Origin: Gammaproteobacteria bacterium | Lineage (GTDB): Bacteria; Pseudomonadota; Gammaproteobacteria; Nevskiales; Nevskiaceae | Assembly: GCA_026398875.1 (NCBI GenBank) | Contig: JAPLSB010000004.1 | Coordinates: forward strand, 62,001-126,000 | Length of the DNA stretch: 64,000 bases | Direction of reading: 5' to 3' | In this document: positions 17,406-25,161 of the stretch, in pieces | How the letters are laid out: each line of letters begins with the position of its first letter | Position numbering within the stretch: position 1 is the stretch's first letter | The notes under the pieces: model-generated | What the model was told of the DNA's origin: nothing | The model's database searches: none | The model's input: only the letters and a program-made list of their open reading frames with translations | Position numbers and translations under genes: made by a program

Positions 17406-18377
17406 ATGCAATCTATCTCGACTCTGATTTCCAATACTGAAAACGTCCGCTATATCAAGCTGGGGGGCGGCGGTGGCCGTTTTGCATTTTGCCGGACGCA
17501 TGGTGTCGCCGAGCTCGGATTTGGTCTTCAGGATCTCGACCGCTATGACGCATTTACCAAAGGCAATTTCGAAGCCTTGTCAATCTCGTTTGCAAACGAG
17601 GGTGGCAAAGCTATGTCTGTTGCTAACATCATTGGACAGTTGAAGAAAGCTCGTGTCGTTGCGAATGCGCCGACGATCTGGATCACATTTGAGGACGGCA
17701 AGATGTGGTGGGCTGTATCGCTTGCAGGTGCTGCGTGGCAGTTGCCAACCCAAACAGATGCACAGGGACTACAACTGTCGCTTGACGAGCCTTGGTCTTG
17801 CATGGATACGTTGGGACGCGAGCTTCGTATCAACGATCTTTCGGGGGATCTCACTCAGGTCTCGCAGTATCGAGGGACGGTTTGCGCCGTGAAGACCGTC
17901 GATTACGTCAAACGTCGGCTGATCGGGGAGTATCGCGATGAAGCAACCCGTGCGACAGCCGCAAAGACCGAATTGGCTAACAGCTTGCTGCCGCTTATCC
18001 AGCACTTGAACCCGGCAGATTTCGAACTGTTGGTAACTCTTGTCATCGCCCGCAGCGGATGGCAGCAGGTAAGTGTCTCAGGCAAAACGATGAAGGACAT
18101 CGACCTCGAACTGATCATGCCGTTGACGGGTGATCGCGGACTCGTGCAGATCAAGTCGAAGGCAGATTCTCGTCTGATCGACGAGTGCTTTTCCGAAATG
18201 CTGAACTGGGGATCCGATTATCGGCTGTTCTTCGCATACCACACTTGGGTTGGCAACGAGCCGGAAGCAAAGGCCGTCGCAGGCAAAACAAACGGGAGCA
18301 TCCTCGGCGGCATGCAACTCGCGCTATCTGTCATCGAAGCGGGTCTCACAGATTGGCTGATCAATAAGGTCCGGTAA
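17406..18377 (+). CDS. Mrr-like restriction endonuclease-fold protein with an unrecognised N-terminal domain
   Basis: 323 residues, visibly less GC-rich than its neighbours. The C-terminal part (about 200-323) has a Mrr/PD-(D/E)xK pattern: LNPADFELLVTLVIARSGWQ with Glu207, KDIDLELI with Asp233, and VQIKSKA with Gln248-x-Lys250. The N-terminal ~165 residues (YIKLGGGGGRFAFC, IWITFEDGKMWWAV, LSGDLTQVSQYRGTVCAV) form a separate domain that I suspect is a PUA/EVE-like base reader, by pattern only. Such architecture suits modification-dependent DNA restriction, so a phage-defence role is inferred. No ribosome-binding site is obvious. A SLOG-domain gene follows after 56 bases on the same strand. Confidence 0.78.
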   Translation: MQSISTLISNTENVRYIKLGGGGGRFAFCRTHGVAELGFGLQDLDRYDAFTKGNFEALSISFANEGGKAMSVANIIGQLKKARVVANAPTIWITFEDGKMWWAVSLAGAAWQLPTQTDAQGLQLSLDEPWSCMDTLGRELRINDLSGDLTQVSQYRGTVCAVKTVDYVKRRLIGEYRDEATRATAAKTELANSLLPLIQHLNPADFELLVTLVIARSGWQQVSVSGKTMKDIDLELIMPLTGDRGLVQIKSKADSRLIDECFSEMLNWGSDYRLFFAYHTWVGNEPEAKAVAGKTNGSILGGMQLALSVIEAGLTDWLINKVR

Positions 18378-18433
18378 GTCGGTCGCAGGTCGAGTTTTGC
18401 CAGCGCCCGGCACCTTAATCAGACTCAAATTCC

Positions 18434-18787
18434 ATGAAAGTTGCTGTTATTGGTTCGCGCACGTTCGCGAACGCAGCCCTGTTGTCTCAAACACTGGATT
18501 CGCTACCGATCACTTGCGTCGTATCTGGTGGCGCGAAGGGTGCAGACCAACTGGCGGCCGACTACGCGCGTCGTCGAGGAATTCCAATCGAGGTCTTCAA
18601 ACCCGACTGGCGTATTGGTCGCGCCGGAGGGCCGCTGCGCAATCAAAAGGTCGTCAACGCCTGCGAACAAGTGGTCGCGTTCTGGGACGGTCGATCGCGC
18701 GGGACTGCTGATGCGATAAAGAAAGCCCGTGCCGCCGGACGACCCGTGCTCATCGTCGAGTTTGGAGAACCACCGGATTCGCAGTGA
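18434..18787 (+). CDS. SLOG-superfamily protein, YspA/DUF2493-like
   Basis: 117 residues forming one Rossmann-like SLOG domain. The N-terminal MKVAVIGSRTF, the central VVSGGAKGADQLAADYARRR and the KPDWRIGRAGGPLRNQKVV motif are the DUF2493/YspA signature. SLOG domains bind or process nucleotide-derived ligands, and several serve as sensors in conflict systems. It starts 56 bases after the Mrr-like nuclease on the same strand and may be cotranscribed. A solitary housekeeping-like YspA role is the alternative. Confidence 0.87.
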   Translation: MKVAVIGSRTFANAALLSQTLDSLPITCVVSGGAKGADQLAADYARRRGIPIEVFKPDWRIGRAGGPLRNQKVVNACEQVVAFWDGRSRGTADAIKKARAAGRPVLIVEFGEPPDSQ

Positions 18788-18880
18788 TGCAGAAGCCAAG
18801 CGCAGCACGGCGGGTCGAGACCCGCCAACAATGCTGAAAGCCTATTAGCTTCCTCGATCAATGCGCTTGCTGTGAAGGCA

Positions 18881-18976
18881 GCAAGCGTAGCCCATGCAGA
18901 GCGCAGCGAAGTCCGCAAGGCGCTATCTCCGACGCGAACGCTGTCCCGGATTTCGCGTTACTCAATCCGGGCTACT
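18881..18976. repeat. GTAGCCC-type palindromic element, copy C
   Basis: Left arm GCAAGCGTAGCCCATGCAGA, then GCGCAGCGAAGTCC; right arm CCCGGATTTCGCGTTACTCA then ATCCGGGCTAC. Its right end overlaps the 3' end of the vapC/fitB gene, so the last toxin residues and stop (18962-18964) are encoded by repeat sequence. Confidence 0.75.
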
Positions 18977-19402
18977 GCGTTGTTCTGCCAACCACGGATT
19001 CACCACCCGCGTCGCCAAATCCTCGAAATGCCGCAGGTTGCGCGTTGCCAGCGTCGCCTTGCGGGCCAGCACGATGCCGGCTATTTGGGTGTCCCGGAAA
19101 TCGATCGGGCGGCCGGCGCGTTGACGCGCGGCATGCAGCCCGGCAGCGGCTTCGGCGGCGGGTCGGTCAAACGGCAGCACCCGGCCTTCGAGGTGTTCGT
19201 CGATCATGCGGTCGATCAGCGCACGGATCGTGTCGCGGCGCTGTCCTTCGGGCATCAAGGCGAGGCCCAGATCGATCTCGAACAGGCAGACGCTGGTAGT
19301 CCACACCGATTCGGGCGGCTGCCGATCGAGCCAGTCAATAACCTCCGGTGCTGGCGTGCGGCGCGTCAGTTCGGATAGCACGTTGGTGTCGAGGATGATC
19401 AC
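18962..19402 (-). CDS. vapC: PIN-domain toxin, FitB/VapC family
   Basis: 146-residue PIN-fold ribonuclease, predicted to cleave RNA when not bound by its antitoxin. The GTG start (MIILDTNVLSELTRRTP) overlaps the antitoxin stop by 4 bases (GTGA). Acidic active-site residues are visible in ILDTNVLSE (Asp5, Glu11) and in the C-terminal PIDFRDTQIAGIVLARKATLATRN. The pattern fits the FitB subgroup. The C-terminal EQRSSPD and stop lie in palindromic repeat copy C, so the natural 3' end may have been altered. Confidence 0.92.
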   Translation of the reverse strand: MIILDTNVLSELTRRTPAPEVIDWLDRQPPESVWTTSVCLFEIDLGLALMPEGQRRDTIRALIDRMIDEHLEGRVLPFDRPAAEAAAGLHAARQRAGRPIDFRDTQIAGIVLARKATLATRNLRHFEDLATRVVNPWLAEQRSSPD

Positions 19403-19647
19403 GGCTCGAACTCGGGCGGACGCGCCGGCCCGCCGCGCACCTCGGGCAGCGGTTCATCTAGACCGTCGCGAGCGAACATCGCCGAAATTCGCGTGCCGAG
19501 CCCGACCTTCGCCGGCGCTTCATCGCGCACCGCGTGGCGAAGGATGCTGCGGACTTCTTCTTCGAGGCTTTTGCCGTGACTGCGCGCGCGCGCCTGCAGG
19601 CGCTGCTTGACGCTGTCTTCGAGATTTCGAACGGTGAACTGAGCCAT
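19399..19647 (-). CDS. vapB: Ribbon-helix-helix antitoxin, FitA/VapB type
   Basis: 82 residues. The N-terminus MAQFTVRNLEDSVKQRLQAR, followed by SHGKSLEEEVRSILR, is a FitA-like ribbon-helix-helix DNA-binding domain; the C-terminal part (GTRISAMFARDGLDEPLPEV) would thread into the toxin. A start at 19659 is also possible, but 19647 gives the classical N-terminus. It is upstream of and overlaps the toxin. A perfect 38-base palindrome centred about 28 bases upstream of the start is the likely autoregulatory operator. Confidence 0.92.
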   Translation of the reverse strand: MAQFTVRNLEDSVKQRLQARARSHGKSLEEEVRSILRHAVRDEAPAKVGLGTRISAMFARDGLDEPLPEVRGGPARPPEFEP

Positions 19648-19656
19648 GGTGCGCCC

Positions 19657-19694
19657 CAAGAATTGATTGATATCACGATATCAATCAATTCTTG
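19657..19694. promoter_or_regulatory. Perfect palindromic operator upstream of the toxin-antitoxin pair
   Basis: Arms CAAGAATTGATTGATATC and GATATCAATCAATTCTTG, 18 bases each without mismatch, are separated by AC. The site is AT-rich in GC-rich DNA and lies between the antitoxin start (19647) and the end of the HMG-CoA reductase gene (19704). FitAB/VapBC complexes bind such palindromes to repress their own promoter; binding here is inferred. Confidence 0.88.
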
Positions 19695-19703
19695 CGTTTG
19701 CAT

Positions 19704-20927
19704 TCAAGGCCGATTCCGCCCCAGCTGGTCATGCGACGACACCCAATCCCCGGCGAGGATTGCGGAGCTGAGTGAGGTCTCGCCCGCCAGCACCACGCCG
19801 GCACAGATCTCCGCGAATTTCAGTGCGCCACCCTTGCCGTAGCAGCCGAGCATTTCCAGGCATTCGCGCTGCGTGGCCAAGCCGGTGCCGCCGCCGTAGG
19901 TCGCGCAGATCAGGCTGGTCAGCGTGATCGACCAGTAGTAGTCGCCGTTGTCGAGCAGCTGGCAGTACGTGGTGGCGGCATGGGATTCGGCGACGTTGGC
20001 GACGTCCTGCCCGCAGGCGATGAACAGGGCGGTGATGCCGTTGGCGGCATGCGCGGCATTGTTCGACGAGCCGGCGATGAAGGCACCGGCCTGGCTGATC
20101 TGGCGGGCGTGGAACAGCTGCTTCCCGGTGACGCCCATCAGCGGCTTGAGAATGGAATCCTTCAGCGTGATTTCGGCGATCACCCGCTTGCCGCGCGTGG
20201 TCAGCGTGTTGATCTGCGAGTGCTTCTTGTCGGTGTCGATGTTCCCGGACAGCAGGAAATTCGGGTGCAGTGGATGGTTCGCCTGGATCCATTGGCAGGC
20301 CGCGAGCGTCGCCTTGCCGACCATGTTCTGGCCGGCAGCATCGCCAGTGGAATAGTTGAAGCGCAGATAGCGCAGGTTGCCGACGGCGTACTGGCCGATC
20401 AGCTGCAGCTTGCCGACGCGCGTGGTGGCCTCGGCCGCAGCAGCGATTCCCGCGTGGTGCGCGCTGATCCATTCGCCGAAGCTGCGGGCAGCCAGCGCGT
20501 CGTCGAACATGAACACCGGCGAGCGCTGCATGTGGTCGTCGACCACCGTGCACTTCACGCCGCCGTGCTCGCTGAGCAGGCGCATGCCGCGGTTGTAGCT
20601 GGCCACCAGCGTGCCTTCGGTGGTCGCCATCGGGATGTAGAAATCGCCCTTCGCGTGCTCGCCGTTGATGCGCAGCGGGCCGGCCAAACCGATCGGCACC
20701 TGGGCGACGCCGATGAAGTTTTCAATGTTGCCGGGCAGCACGCCGGGGCCGAACGAGTACTGGCCGACGTGTTCGAGCGCGGCGCCGGTCTGCTCGCTCA
20801 CGAACGCGCGGCGGGCGGCGGCGATCTCGGGGCTGTAGTCGTCGTGCTTGTCGCGCGGAACCTTGGCGGCAGCGGGGACAGGGGCAGCAACAGCAGCGTC
20901 AGCGGACTTCGGGGTTTCGGCGGTCAT
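19704..20927 (-). CDS. HMG-CoA reductase, class I-like
   Basis: NADPH-dependent reduction of HMG-CoA to mevalonate, or the reverse. 407 residues with a start at 20927 preceded by GAGAG. Motifs: NIENFIGVAQVPIGLAGPL, MATTEGTLVASYNRG with catalytic Glu104, STGDAAGQNMV, SGNIDTDKK with catalytic Lys (234 or 235), ACGQDVANVAESHA with Asp308, and HDQLGRNRP with His399. All four catalytic residues are thus in place. The sequence follows the eukaryote/archaea-like class I pattern. No membrane anchor; the first ~25 residues are Ala/Pro-rich and probably disordered. No other mevalonate-pathway gene is in the window, which is unusual because most gammaproteobacteria make isoprenoids by the MEP route. Confidence 0.93.
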   Translation of the reverse strand: MTAETPKSADAAVAAPVPAAAKVPRDKHDDYSPEIAAARRAFVSEQTGAALEHVGQYSFGPGVLPGNIENFIGVAQVPIGLAGPLRINGEHAKGDFYIPMATTEGTLVASYNRGMRLLSEHGGVKCTVVDDHMQRSPVFMFDDALAARSFGEWISAHHAGIAAAAEATTRVGKLQLIGQYAVGNLRYLRFNYSTGDAAGQNMVGKATLAACQWIQANHPLHPNFLLSGNIDTDKKHSQINTLTTRGKRVIAEITLKDSILKPLMGVTGKQLFHARQISQAGAFIAGSSNNAAHAANGITALFIACGQDVANVAESHAATTYCQLLDNGDYYWSITLTSLICATYGGGTGLATQRECLEMLGCYGKGGALKFAEICAGVVLAGETSLSSAILAGDWVSSHDQLGRNRP

Positions 20928-21014
20928 CGGCGGGTTCTCTCGGCGCGGCGGCGATCAGGCAAGGACAGGCCTGATCGTAGCCGCTCGCCGCCGGGGCGAC
21001 CCGCCGAATCGCGG

Positions 21015-22649
21015 TCAGCGCAGGCCGCTGTTCGGACCCGGCAGCGCCACGCTGACCGCACCCCAGCCATAGACCGGATCGAAGCCGGCCGGGCCGAGAT
21101 CGCGGGCCGCAGCGCGCAGCCGGTTCAGCACCGCGCTGACGTCCTGACTGCCGGCGCCGATGACCGCGGCCGGCCGGCTGGCCGACTGCAGATCACGGGC
21201 GATCGTCGCGGTGACCGCTGGTGCGGCGAACGAGGTGCCAGACACCGGCTGGCCGCCAAAGCTGCCGGCACTGCTGACGACGTTGACGCCGGGTGCCGCG
21301 AAGCTGATGTACGGGCCGCGATTGGCGCGCCGGTAGACGTGGTCCTGACCATCGATCGCGGTGACGGCGATGACGCCGGGATAGGCAGCCGGATACGCCG
21401 GCGGAGCAGCCGGGCCGCCGTTGCCGGCAGCGGCGACGATGACGATGCCGGCGGAGAGCGCGCGGCGCACCATCAGGCCCATCACCGGGTTGTCCGGCCC
21501 TTCGATCGAGATGTTGATGACCTCGGCACGCTCGTCGATCAGCCAGGCGATCGCCGCGGCAATCGCATCGGCCGGTGCCACCAGGCGCTGATCGGCATCG
21601 GCGCCGAACACGTCGGCCAGCGCCAGCCGGGCACCGCCGGCAGCGGCGATTTCGGCGACCAACGTGCCGTGGCCGCGCGGCAGGTAGTCGCTGCCGACGA
21701 AGCCGCGGCTGCGGCTGACCGCTGCGGCAATCGGTGCGGCGGCGAGATCCGCACCGGTATCGATGATGCCGACGCTGAATGGCTGGCGGCTGTCGCTGGC
21801 CGGCAGTGCCGGTGCGATCGGCCGGGCGGCATCGCGGCCAGGGTTGAGCTGCGACGGCCGGAACACGTGGTTCGGCGCGAAGATGCCCTGCGGCGCGATG
21901 CCCTGCAGCTGGCGCAGCGCCTGCTCCACCGACTGCCCGGCGCGCAGTTGCACGCGGGCCATCGTTTCGCCGGTGGCCGGCAGCACGCGCTCCGAACGCA
22001 AGCTGTAGCCGGCGGCGCGCACCCGGGCAACGGCGGCGCTGCGATCGATCATCAGCACCTCGCCGACGATCCGCTCGCGGCCATCAAGGCCGTGTTCGAC
22101 CGACAGCGGCTCGCCGCTGCGCACGCGATCGTCGGCAACCAGATCGATGTGCTCGCGCTCGGCGTCTTTCGCTTCGTCCTCGGCTGCATCGGCCGCATCC
22201 TTGGCAGCGTCCTCGGCATCCTTGGCGGCTTGCTCGGCCGCGTCGGCGGCGTCCTTGTTGGCGTCCTCGTTGCGCTTGGCCTCGTCCTTCGCGGCGTCGG
22301 CACGGGCCTTGTCGGCGTCGCGCTTGTCGCCGCCGGATGAACGGGTGGTGGTCGATCCGGATGTCGACGTGGCGGTACTGCCGCCGCTGTCCGCCTCGCG
22401 CGGCTGGCTGCCTCCACTGCCGCTGCCGCCACTGCCACCGCCACTGCTGCGTTCGCTGTCGCGGCTGCGCTCGCGATCGGCCTTGCCGGCGGCTTCGCGG
22501 CTGTCGCGGGCCTCACGCGATTCGCGGACTTCGCGCACCTCGCGGCCGTCGCGAGCCAGTGCCGACGGGCAGGCCAGCAGCGGGCACAGCAGCGCTGCCA
22601 GCAGCAGGCCGGCACGGCGACGACGCGGGTTCAGAGCAGGGTTCGACAT
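21015..22649 (-). CDS. Secreted subtilisin-family (S8) serine protease with a charged low-complexity pro-region
   Basis: 544 residues from 22649 (MSNPALNPRRRRAGLLLAAL) with a signal peptide ending near residue 32. Residues about 33-165 are low-complexity: alternating Arg/Glu (REVREVRESREARD), a Gly/Ser linker, then an Ala/Asp/Lys repeat likely to be helical (AAKDAEDAAKDAADAAEDEA). A small domain (about 165-280) precedes the catalytic domain with Asp297 (GIIDTGAD), His327 (GHGTLVAEI), oxyanion Asn410 (AAAGNGG) and Ser473 (GTSFAAPAV). All catalytic residues are present. It is divergent from an ECF sigma/anti-sigma pair, suggesting a role in envelope signalling or processing. Confidence 0.93.
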   Translation of the reverse strand: MSNPALNPRRRRAGLLLAALLCPLLACPSALARDGREVREVRESREARDSREAAGKADRERSRDSERSSGGGSGGSGSGGSQPREADSGGSTATSTSGSTTTRSSGGDKRDADKARADAAKDEAKRNEDANKDAADAAEQAAKDAEDAAKDAADAAEDEAKDAEREHIDLVADDRVRSGEPLSVEHGLDGRERIVGEVLMIDRSAAVARVRAAGYSLRSERVLPATGETMARVQLRAGQSVEQALRQLQGIAPQGIFAPNHVFRPSQLNPGRDAARPIAPALPASDSRQPFSVGIIDTGADLAAAPIAAAVSRSRGFVGSDYLPRGHGTLVAEIAAAGGARLALADVFGADADQRLVAPADAIAAAIAWLIDERAEVINISIEGPDNPVMGLMVRRALSAGIVIVAAAGNGGPAAPPAYPAAYPGVIAVTAIDGQDHVYRRANRGPYISFAAPGVNVVSSAGSFGGQPVSGTSFAAPAVTATIARDLQSASRPAAVIGAGSQDVSAVLNRLRAAARDLGPAGFDPVYGWGAVSVALPGPNSGLR

Positions 22650-22685
22650 GGCAGGTGACTCCGGATGCCGGGGCGCACTATCCCG

Positions 22686-22714
22686 GGAATAATCGCCGCC
22701 GACAATCGTTGTCG
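22686..22714 (+). promoter_or_regulatory. Putative ECF-sigma promoter of the sigma factor gene
   Basis: GGAAT (22686-22690), 16 bases, then CGTTGTCG (22707-22714); the ATG is at 22737. The same box with identical spacing occurs upstream of the repeat-protein gene (25347) and, on the minus strand, the barrel gene (25312-25288). This suggests autoregulation by the adjacent sigma factor. CGACAATCGTTGTCG here is also a palindrome. Confidence 0.65.
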
Positions 22715-22736
22715 GGGACAGGAACAGGTGAGGCTG

Positions 22737-23240
22737 ATGCCGGACTTCAGGCACGAACTGGTGGCACGGTTACCGCGGATGCGGCGCTTTGCGCTGACGC
22801 TGTGCCGCACGCCGCACGACGCCGAAGACCTTGTGCAGATGGCGGTCGAGCGGGCGCTACGCCACGAAGCCTCGTGGGAACCCGGCACCTCGCTGGACAG
22901 CTGGCTGTACCGGATCCTGCAGAACCTGTGGCGCGATGAACTGCGTGCCCACCGCCGCAAGGCCGAACCGCTGGACGAGGTCACCGAACTGATGGGCGAG
23001 GACGGACGCGAGGTCACGATGAACGCGCTGCAATTTGCCGAAGCCCGCGCCGCGCTGAACACCTTGCCCGAAGACCAGCGGGCAGTGCTGACCCTGGTGG
23101 TGCTCGACGGCCTGTCGTACCAGGACGCCGCCACCGCGCTGGACGTGCCGATCGGCACGGTGATGAGCCGGCTGTCGCGGGCCCGCGCCCGGATGGCCAG
23201 CCTGCTCGGTGCCGAGCCCAAGCTGCGCAAGGCGACATGA
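22737..23240 (+). CDS. ECF-type RNA polymerase sigma factor
   Basis: 167 residues, start at 22737 with a strong AGGTGAGG ribosome-binding site. Region 2 covers about residues 8-72 (RFALTLCRTPHDAEDLVQMA, WLYRILQNLWRDELRAHRRK). Region 4 covers about 110-158 (LPEDQRAVLTLVVLDGLSYQ, then DAATALDVPIGTVMSRLSRA). No region 1 or 3, as in the ECF family. It overlaps the anti-sigma gene (ATGA), the usual arrangement for a coupled pair. A GGAAT-N16-CGTT box 47 bases upstream suggests self-activation. Confidence 0.95.
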   Translation: MPDFRHELVARLPRMRRFALTLCRTPHDAEDLVQMAVERALRHEASWEPGTSLDSWLYRILQNLWRDELRAHRRKAEPLDEVTELMGEDGREVTMNALQFAEARAALNTLPEDQRAVLTLVVLDGLSYQDAATALDVPIGTVMSRLSRARARMASLLGAEPKLRKAT

Positions 23241-23989
23241 CGATCACAAGGACACACGACGCAATGGACCTGAACGACGAACTGCTGTGCGCCTACCTCG
23301 ACGGGGAACTCGCCGATGCCGAGCGTGCCGCGTTCGAAACCGCCCTGGCCGCCGATGCCGGTGCCCAGCTGCGGCTGGCGCGCCTGCGCGAGGCCGATGC
23401 GCAGCTGAAGGCGGCCTATCCGCTGATTCCGACTGCCGAAAACGATCCGCTGGCCGCCGCGATCCTTGCCCACAAGCCGGGCGAGCCGTTCCGGATGCCG
23501 GCGCGCGCCGACGTGCACGTGCTTCGTCCGCAGACGGTGCGCTGGTTCCAGCGGCCGGTCTGGCGCGGCGCGCTGGCCGCTTCGTTCGCAGCGGCGATCG
23601 TCGGCCTGGTGGTGGTCAACCGCAGCGCCGACGGCCTGCCCGATGCCGCGCTTGTCGCGGCACTGGACAGCACGCCGAGCGGTGCTACGACCCGCGATGG
23701 CAGCAGCGTGACGCGCATGGTGCTGAGCTTCCGCGCCGACGATGGCCGCTGGTGCCGGGTGTTCGAGCAGAACGACGGCGCCCGCGAAGGCCTGGCCTGC
23801 CACGGCGACGACGGCTGGCAGGTGCTGGCGCTGGAAGCCGGCACCGGCGGCAGCAGTGGCGGCGAGATGCGGCCGGCTGGCAGCAATGTCGCGATCGACC
23901 AGCTGATGGACCGCCTCGGCGGCAGCGATGCACTGGACGCCGAACAGGAACGCGCGCTGATCACCGGCCGCTGGGCTGCCAAGCGCTGA
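23237..23989 (+). CDS. Membrane-anchored anti-sigma factor
   Basis: 250 residues. The N-terminal domain (DLNDELLCAYLDGELADAER) is the anti-sigma domain pattern but lacks the zinc-binding HxxxCxxC, so it would be a non-zinc version. A single transmembrane segment lies at about 112-127 (LAASFAAAIVGLVVVN), and the periplasmic part (~130-250) holds a Cys pair (RWCRVF, GLACHGDDGW) that might respond to redox. Start overlaps the sigma gene; an ATG at 23264 is an alternative. It should hold the sigma factor inactive until an envelope signal. Followed by a strong terminator. Confidence 0.85.
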   Translation: MTITRTHDAMDLNDELLCAYLDGELADAERAAFETALAADAGAQLRLARLREADAQLKAAYPLIPTAENDPLAAAILAHKPGEPFRMPARADVHVLRPQTVRWFQRPVWRGALAASFAAAIVGLVVVNRSADGLPDAALVAALDSTPSGATTRDGSSVTRMVLSFRADDGRWCRVFEQNDGAREGLACHGDDGWQVLALEAGTGGSSGGEMRPAGSNVAIDQLMDRLGGSDALDAEQERALITGRWAAKR

Positions 23990-24011
23990 CCGCTGCAGCG
24001 ACCGCTGAAGC

Positions 24012-24049
24012 AAAAGCCGGGGCCGTCGCGATGACGGCCCCGGCTTTTT
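24012..24049 (+). terminator. Rho-independent terminator after the sigma/anti-sigma operon
   Basis: AAAAGCCGGGGCCGTC pairs perfectly with GACGGCCCCGGCTTTT around a 5-base loop and is followed by T. The A and T tracts make it look bidirectional. Confidence 0.93.
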
Positions 24050-24149
24050 ACTGTCCGCTTGGTCGCCAGATGCGCTGACGCTCACGCAGCGCCCGGTTTC
24101 GCCATCCCCATCGCCATCGCCGGGCGCAGCACACGGCAAACGCAGAAAA

Positions 24150-24186
24150 CCACTGCGCCGCTGCCTTGCGGGCAGCGGCGCAGTGG
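24150..24186 (-). terminator. Terminator of the barrel-protein gene
   Basis: CCACTGCGCCGCTGCC and GGCAGCGGCGCAGTGG are perfect 16-base arms around TTGCG. On the minus strand it is followed by TTTTC, and it lies just past the stop of the gene at 24214-25161. Confidence 0.88.
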
Positions 24187-24213
24187 CCGGAACGAATGCC
24201 GATCGGCGATCGA

Positions 24214-25161
24214 TCAGAGTGGCAGCTGCCATGACAGGCTGAGGCCGCCGCTGTAGTCCGGGCTGCCGTCCGACAGACCCGCACCGGCGAACAGGCCGGC
24301 CTGCCAGCCGGCGCCGAGCAGCACGCCGACATTGGCTTCGACCGCGCGGGCATCGATGCCGGCCACGACGGCGGTTTCGCGCCAGCTGTAGGTCAGGCCC
24401 AGCTCGACAGATTCGCCGAGATTGACCCAGCCGCCCGCGCTCCACTGCCAGCCGTCGCTGCGCTGCAAGGTGGCGGTGCTGCCAAGGAAACGCCGCGCCG
24501 CGTTGGCGTAGACGCCGCCGCGCTTGCCGGAATAGCCGATCTCGCTGCCGGCGGTGTAGTCGGTGGCGCCAACGCCAAGCCCCTTGCTTGCGCTGCCGGT
24601 CGCGAACTTCACGCGGCCGCTGACATCGACATAGACCGGCGTGTCGGCAATCGCATTGAACGATCGGGTCAGCGACAGCGTCGCGTCGCCGATGCCGGAC
24701 ACGCTGCGGTTGTCGCTGAACGAATCGTTGCCGCCACGGCCGCGGCCCTGGCCGCTGCTGTCGCCGCCACCACCACCACTGTCACCGCCGTTGTCGTCAC
24801 CACCGCCGGTATCGCCGCCAGTGCCCGTGTCATCGCTGCCGCGGCCGGAGCCGCTGCTGGAACTGCCGCCCGAGCCGCCGCTGCTGCCGCCGTTGTCGTC
24901 AGCGAAGACGATGACATCGGCCGGGCCGCGCACGGTGACGTACGGCAGCGTCAGCCGCACCGACCAGGCCTGCCAGCGCAGCCGCGCCGACATCGGCACC
25001 ACCAGCACGTCGGTGCGCGTGGTGCCGCCGTACTTGCCGCTGGCGTAATCGGCACCGGTTCCGAACGACAGGCTGTCGGCCGCTCCGGCAGGGGCGCTGA
25101 GCGCAACGGCAACGGCTGCAAGCGCAGCGGCAATCGCCGTGCGGCGTGGGGAATTCGACAT
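24214..25161 (-). CDS. Exported beta-barrel-like protein with a long Gly/Ser/Asp loop
   Basis: 315 residues from 25161 (MSNSPRRTAIAAALAAVAVA), with GGAG upstream and a signal peptide. Mature sequence alternates as expected for an outer-membrane barrel (WSVRLTLPYVTVRGPADVIV, TPVYVDVSGRVKFATG, VELGLTYSWRET) and ends YSGGLSLSWQLPL. Residues about 95-150 are a Gly/Ser/Asp low-complexity insertion, which could be a large extracellular or calcium-binding loop. No named family recognised beyond transporter-like outer-membrane proteins. A GGAAT-N16-CGTT box on the minus strand upstream (25312-25288) ties it to the ECF locus. Confidence 0.82.
   Translation of the reverse strand: MSNSPRRTAIAAALAAVAVALSAPAGAADSLSFGTGADYASGKYGGTTRTDVLVVPMSARLRWQAWSVRLTLPYVTVRGPADVIVFADDNGGSSGGSGGSSSSGSGRGSDDTGTGGDTGGGDDNGGDSGGGGGDSSGQGRGRGGNDSFSDNRSVSGIGDATLSLTRSFNAIADTPVYVDVSGRVKFATGSASKGLGVGATDYTAGSEIGYSGKRGGVYANAARRFLGSTATLQRSDGWQWSAGGWVNLGESVELGLTYSWRETAVVAGIDARAVEANVGVLLGAGWQAGLFAGAGLSDGSPDYSGGLSLSWQLPL

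Noticed and set aside
19704..20927. A complete mevalonate pathway operon
   Set aside because: Only the reductase is present; its neighbours are a toxin-antitoxin pair and a protease.
19980..22340. 786-codon plus-strand frame opposite HMG-CoA reductase and the subtilase
   Set aside because: Shadow of two certain genes; composition is Arg/Asp/Ala/Gly-rich and lacks motifs.
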